From Streptomyces sp. NRRL WC-3742 (GTDB lineage Bacteria; Actinomycetota; Actinomycetes; Streptomycetales; Streptomycetaceae): 64,000 nucleotides of DNA. The notes under the pieces are model-generated. The model was not told the DNA's origin. It searched no databases and saw only the letters and a program-made list of their open reading frames with translations. Position numbers and translations under genes: made by a program. Numbering within the stretch: position 1 is the stretch's first letter; every line of letters starts with the position of its first letter. This document shows positions 61,192 to 64,000 of the stretch, piece after piece. Where the stretch lies: NCBI RefSeq assembly GCF_000720635.1, contig NZ_JOCF01000029.1:1-64000 (forward strand). The letters are read 5' to 3'.

Positions 61192-62469
61192 ATGCGGCGT
61201 GGCATCGCGGCCTCTGCCCTCGTTGTGGCCCTCGCGGTCTCGATGGCTGCCTGTGGCAGCAGCGGCTCCAGCTCCGACGGCAAGGCCGACGGGCCGGTCA
61301 CCCTCACGTACTGGGACACCTCGAACGCCACCAACGAGGCGCCGAACTACAAGGAACTGGTCAAGAAGTTCGAAGCGGCCAACCCGAACGTCAAGGTCGA
61401 CTTCGTCAACGTCCCCTTCGACCAGGCCCAGAACAAGCTCCAGACCGCCATGGGGGCCAAGGGCGCTCCGGACGTGTTCCGCTCCGAGGTCGGCTGGACC
61501 GCCGCCTTCGCCAAGGCCGGCTTCCTCGAGCCGCTCGACGGCACCCCGGCGGCCGCCGACACCGCCGCCTTCCAGCCCAGCCTCGTCCAGCAGGCCAAGT
61601 ACCAGGGCAAGCTCTACGGCGTCCCGCTGGTCACCGACACCCTCGGCCTGATGTACAACAAGGACCTCTTCGCCAAGGCCGGCATCACCGAGGCGCCCAA
61701 GACCTGGGACGAGCTCAAGACCGACGCCGCCGCCGTCAAGGAGAAGGCCGGCGTCGACGGCTTCTGGATGAAGGCCGCGGACGGCTACTACGCGATGCCG
61801 TTCCTGTTCGGCGAGGGCACCGACACCGTCGACGCCCCCGGCAAGAAGATCACCGTCACCTCGCCCGAGGCCGTCAAGGCCGTCGAGACGTACAAGACGA
61901 TGTTCACCGCGCCCGGCACCGCCAAGGCCGACGTCACCACCGACGCCTACGCCCACATGATGGACGCCTTCAACAGCGGCAAGGTCGCCGCGATCATCCA
62001 GGGCCCCTGGGAGATCACCAACGTCTACAAGGGCTCCGCCTTCGCCGACAAGAAGAACCTCGGCATCGCCGCCGTCCCCGGCGGCTCCGCCGGCAAGTCC
62101 GGCGCCCCCACCGGCGGCCACAACATCTCCGTCTACGCCGGCGCCGACAAGGCCCACAAGGCCGCCGCCGAGAAGTTCGCCGCCTTCATGACCTCCGCGG
62201 AGAGCCAGGCGTTCATCGCGCAGAAGAACTCCACCCTGCCGACCCGCTCCGACGCCTTCACCGCCGAGGTCAAGGCCGACCCGGGCATCGCCGGCTTCCA
62301 GGCCATCCTCCCCAGCGCCAAGCCGCGCCCCGAACTGCCCGAGTACAGCTCGCTGTTCTCCTCCCTCGGTGACAACCTCGGCAAGGCCACCCAGGGCACC
62401 GGCACCCAGGACGCCCTGAACACCGTCGCCACCGACTACGCCAAGCTCCTGCCGGGCTTCGCCAAGTAG
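61192..62469 (+). CDS. malE: Maltose/maltodextrin-binding lipoprotein (MalE-type)
   Basis: A 425-residue extracellular sugar-binding protein of family 1. The signal MRRGIAASALVVALAVSMAAC ends at lipidated Cys21 (given as two parts: RRGIAASALVVALAV and SMAAC). The mature protein has LTYWDTSNATNEAPNYKELVKKFEAANPNVKV (core TYWDTSNATNEAPNY) and YGVPLVTDTLGLMYNKDLF, the MalE-like hinge and binding region. The ATG has AAGGAG five bases upstream. A MalR-type operator lies upstream, which supports maltose/maltodextrin as substrate. A hairpin follows, as is usual between malE and malF. Confidence 0.93.
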   Translation: MRRGIAASALVVALAVSMAACGSSGSSSDGKADGPVTLTYWDTSNATNEAPNYKELVKKFEAANPNVKVDFVNVPFDQAQNKLQTAMGAKGAPDVFRSEVGWTAAFAKAGFLEPLDGTPAAADTAAFQPSLVQQAKYQGKLYGVPLVTDTLGLMYNKDLFAKAGITEAPKTWDELKTDAAAVKEKAGVDGFWMKAADGYYAMPFLFGEGTDTVDAPGKKITVTSPEAVKAVETYKTMFTAPGTAKADVTTDAYAHMMDAFNSGKVAAIIQGPWEITNVYKGSAFADKKNLGIAAVPGGSAGKSGAPTGGHNISVYAGADKAHKAAAEKFAAFMTSAESQAFIAQKNSTLPTRSDAFTAEVKADPGIAGFQAILPSAKPRPELPEYSSLFSSLGDNLGKATQGTGTQDALNTVATDYAKLLPGFAK

Positions 62470-62477
62470 TCCCCCGA

Positions 62478-62509
62478 GCCCGGTCCGCCACCACCACGGC
62501 GGGCCGGGC
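62478..62509 (+). promoter_or_regulatory. Intercistronic hairpin malE-malF
   Basis: A 12-bp stem with one G-U pair, GCCCGGTCCGCC (62478-62489) with GGCGGGCCGGGC (62498-62509). It may end most transcripts after malE or stabilise them, which would give more binding protein than permease. Confidence 0.7.
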
Positions 62510-62548
62510 CCTTCGGCAACCCCGAGAACTCCCCGAGAAGGTGTGAAG

Positions 62549-63550
62549 ATGTCAGTCGCCGTGCAGGGCGCCGCCGGCAAGGGCAGCCGGGACCGCGAGC
62601 AGCGCCCCGGCCCGTGGGAACGCCTCAAGCGCTCCTACGCCAAGAACTGGTACGCCTACGCGATGACCGCCCCGGTCGTCCTGGTGCTCGGCGTCCTGGT
62701 GCTCTACCCCCTCGGCGAGGGCCTCTGGCTCACCCTCACCGACGCCAACAGCCTCAACATCGCCCGCACCATCGGCGTCAACGAGATCCCGGCCAGCTAC
62801 GAGTACGTCGGCTTCCACAACTACGCCGACATCCTCTGGGGCCCCGGCTCCTACGACCGCTTCTGGTCCCACTTCGTGTGGACCATCGCCTGGACGGCGA
62901 TCTGCGTCCTCCTCCACTACACCCTCGGCCTCGGCCTCGCCCTGCTGCTCAACAAGAAGCTGCGCGGCCGCTCCGTCTACCGGCTGCTGCTCATCCTGCC
63001 CTGGGCCGTGCCCACCTTCGTCACCGTCTTCTCCTGGCGCCTGATGCTCGCCGACGGAGGCGTCGTCAACGGCCTGCTCGGCGCCCTGCACCTGCCCGAG
63101 CCCGGCTGGCTCACCGACCCGTGGGCGCAGAAGGCCGCCGCCATCCTGGTCAACACCTGGGCCGGCGTGCCGTTCATGATGATCTCCCTGCTCGGCGGCC
63201 TGCAGTCGATCCCCGCCGAGCTGTACGAGGCCGCCGAGATGGACGGCGCCACGCCCTGGCAGCGCTTCCGCCACGTCACCCTGCCCGGCCTGCGCTCCGT
63301 CTCCTCCACCGTCGTCCTGCTCGGCGTGATCTGGACGTTCAACCAGTTCAACGTCATCTTCCTGCTGTTCGGCTCCGGCGCCCCCGACGCCCAGCTGCTC
63401 GTCACCTGGGCCTACCGCCTCGGCTTCGGCCAGATCCCCCGGGACTACGCGCAGTCCGCCGCGTACGGCGTGATCCTGCTGTCCATCCTGATCGTCTTCA
63501 CCGCCTTCTACCGGCGCTGGCTCGCCCGCAACGAACAGGCCAACGGCTGA
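62549..63550 (+). CDS. malF: Maltose ABC importer permease MalF
   Basis: A 333-residue membrane permease. It begins with a soluble segment (GSRDREQRPGPWERLKRSYAK) and has eight predicted helices in the MalF arrangement: the periplasmic part before LLHYTLGLGLALLLNKKLRG, and the coupling loop PAELYEAAEMDGATPWQRFRHVTLPGLR (core YEAAEMDGATPWQRF). ATG 62549 has AAGG seven bases upstream; GTG 62543 is an alternative. It is 80 bp after malE and 61 bp before malG. Confidence 0.93.
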   Translation: MSVAVQGAAGKGSRDREQRPGPWERLKRSYAKNWYAYAMTAPVVLVLGVLVLYPLGEGLWLTLTDANSLNIARTIGVNEIPASYEYVGFHNYADILWGPGSYDRFWSHFVWTIAWTAICVLLHYTLGLGLALLLNKKLRGRSVYRLLLILPWAVPTFVTVFSWRLMLADGGVVNGLLGALHLPEPGWLTDPWAQKAAAILVNTWAGVPFMMISLLGGLQSIPAELYEAAEMDGATPWQRFRHVTLPGLRSVSSTVVLLGVIWTFNQFNVIFLLFGSGAPDAQLLVTWAYRLGFGQIPRDYAQSAAYGVILLSILIVFTAFYRRWLARNEQANG

Positions 63551-63570
63551 GCCGCCGGACCGAGTCGACC

Positions 63571-63600
63571 ACACGAAGGCACACGAAGGCAGACGAAGGC
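63571..63600. repeat. 10-bp tandem repeat before malG
   Basis: Three units: ACACGAAGGC twice and AGACGAAGGC once. They fill the malF-malG gap and end in the AAGGCAGG that serves as ribosome site for malG. Confidence 0.85.
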
Positions 63601-63611
63601 AGGTAACGCCC

Positions 63612-64000
63612 ATGACCACCACCACCGAACTCCCCGCCCCCGCACCGGCGAAGGCCCCGGCCACCCGGCCCGCCGGGCACCGCCGGCGCGGCGAGAGCAG
63701 CCCCCTGGCCCGCGCCCTCTCCCACGGCGTCCTGATCACCGCCGGACTGATCGCGCTCTTCCCGGTGGCGTGGATCCTGTTCGTCTCCCTCGGCCCGGAC
63801 AAGAACGACTACCTCCACCCGGGCAAGATCCTCGACAAGATCACCTTCGCCAACTACCAGCACGTGCTGTTCGACACCGACTTCTTCACCTGGTTCGGCA
63901 ACGCCCTGCTGGTCTCCGGCGTCACCACCGTCTTCGGCGTCCTGCTCGCCGCCACCACCGGCTACGCCGTCTCCCGGATGAAGTTCCCCGGACACCGGCC
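63612..64000 (+). CDS. malG: Maltose ABC importer permease MalG (partial, runs off the window)
   Basis: The first 129 codons of the second permease are present; the 3' end lies beyond the window. An Ala/Pro-rich N terminus (MTTTTELPAPAPAKAP) is followed by the first helix (LSHGVLITAGLIALFPVAWILFVSL, core GLIALFPVAWILF), the periplasmic FANYQHVLFDTDFFTWFGNALLVS and VLLAATTGYAVSRMKFPG, all typical of MalG. ATG 63612 follows AGG in the tandem repeat. Confidence 0.92.
   Translation, partial: MTTTTELPAPAPAKAPATRPAGHRRRGESSPLARALSHGVLITAGLIALFPVAWILFVSLGPDKNDYLHPGKILDKITFANYQHVLFDTDFFTWFGNALLVSGVTTVFGVLLAATTGYAVSRMKFPGHR

Overview
The window is typical Streptomycetaceae chromosome (Streptomyces or Kitasatospora): very high GC with strong third-position GC bias, many GTG and some TTG starts, tight GTGA/ATGA stop-start overlaps, and gene families characteristic of the group. 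No insertion sequence, phage gene, CRISPR array or plasmid function was seen. It reads as core and conserved secondary-metabolism chromosome, not an island.

Layout. (1) 47-5824, minus: a peptide/nickel-type ABC importer operon (inner permease, lipoprotein, permease, fused double ATPase) whose gene junctions carry short tandem repeats. (2) 6270-12398: glyA, an aldehyde dehydrogenase, an APC amino acid permease, tRNA-Leu(GAG) with its own terminator, and a small HATPase regulator. (3) 12464-31330: a long isoprenoid and envelope region. It starts with idi (minus), followed by six plus-strand genes: nucleotidyltransferase, glycerol-1-phosphate-type dehydrogenase, CDP-alcohol phosphotransferase, GT2 glycosyltransferase, and an ABC-2 permease/ATPase pair. 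Then comes a complete hopanoid operon: hpnC, hpnD, hpnE, polyprenyl synthase, squalene-hopene cyclase, hpnG, hpnH, dxs and the hpnO-type aminotransferase. Idi and Dxs raise isoprenoid supply, the prenyl synthase gives FPP, HpnCDE make squalene, the cyclase makes hopene, and HpnH/HpnG/aminotransferase add and process the C5 side chain. (4) 31408-36075: two very small genes, a PAP2 phosphatase, a FabG-type reductase, a regulator with two fused MarR domains, and an aldo/keto reductase.

(5) 36526-40085: a heterodimeric ABC exporter whose two ATPase domains have lost complementary motifs. (6) 40271-43752: a LapA-like membrane protein followed by a gluABCD-type amino acid importer. (7) 43891-46603: a sulfur cassette of LysR regulator, cysteine dioxygenase and YeiH-type exporter. 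(8) 46750-53373: a spermidine-synthase-fold protein, a GntR-TetR chimeric regulator, an unrecognised protein with NPF-containing repeats, a TetR regulator, a Nudix hydrolase and a serine hydrolase. (9) 53532-59570: an aldehyde dehydrogenase and a class I terpene synthase, divergent from a 1000-residue ATPase/LuxR-type regulator. (10) 59743-64000: aldose 1-epimerase and a maltose-type importer (malE, malF and truncated malG) behind an inverted-repeat operator.

Most interesting points: the CDP-alcohol/G1P/ABC-2 cluster beside the hopanoid genes, which could make an undescribed glycerol-phosphate glycolipid or glycopolymer; the motif-swapped ABC exporter; the covalent MarR pseudo-dimer; the NPF-repeat protein; and the recurrent 10-, 12- and 15-bp tandem repeats at gene junctions. 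Functions are assigned from motifs and context by eye; no searches were run.
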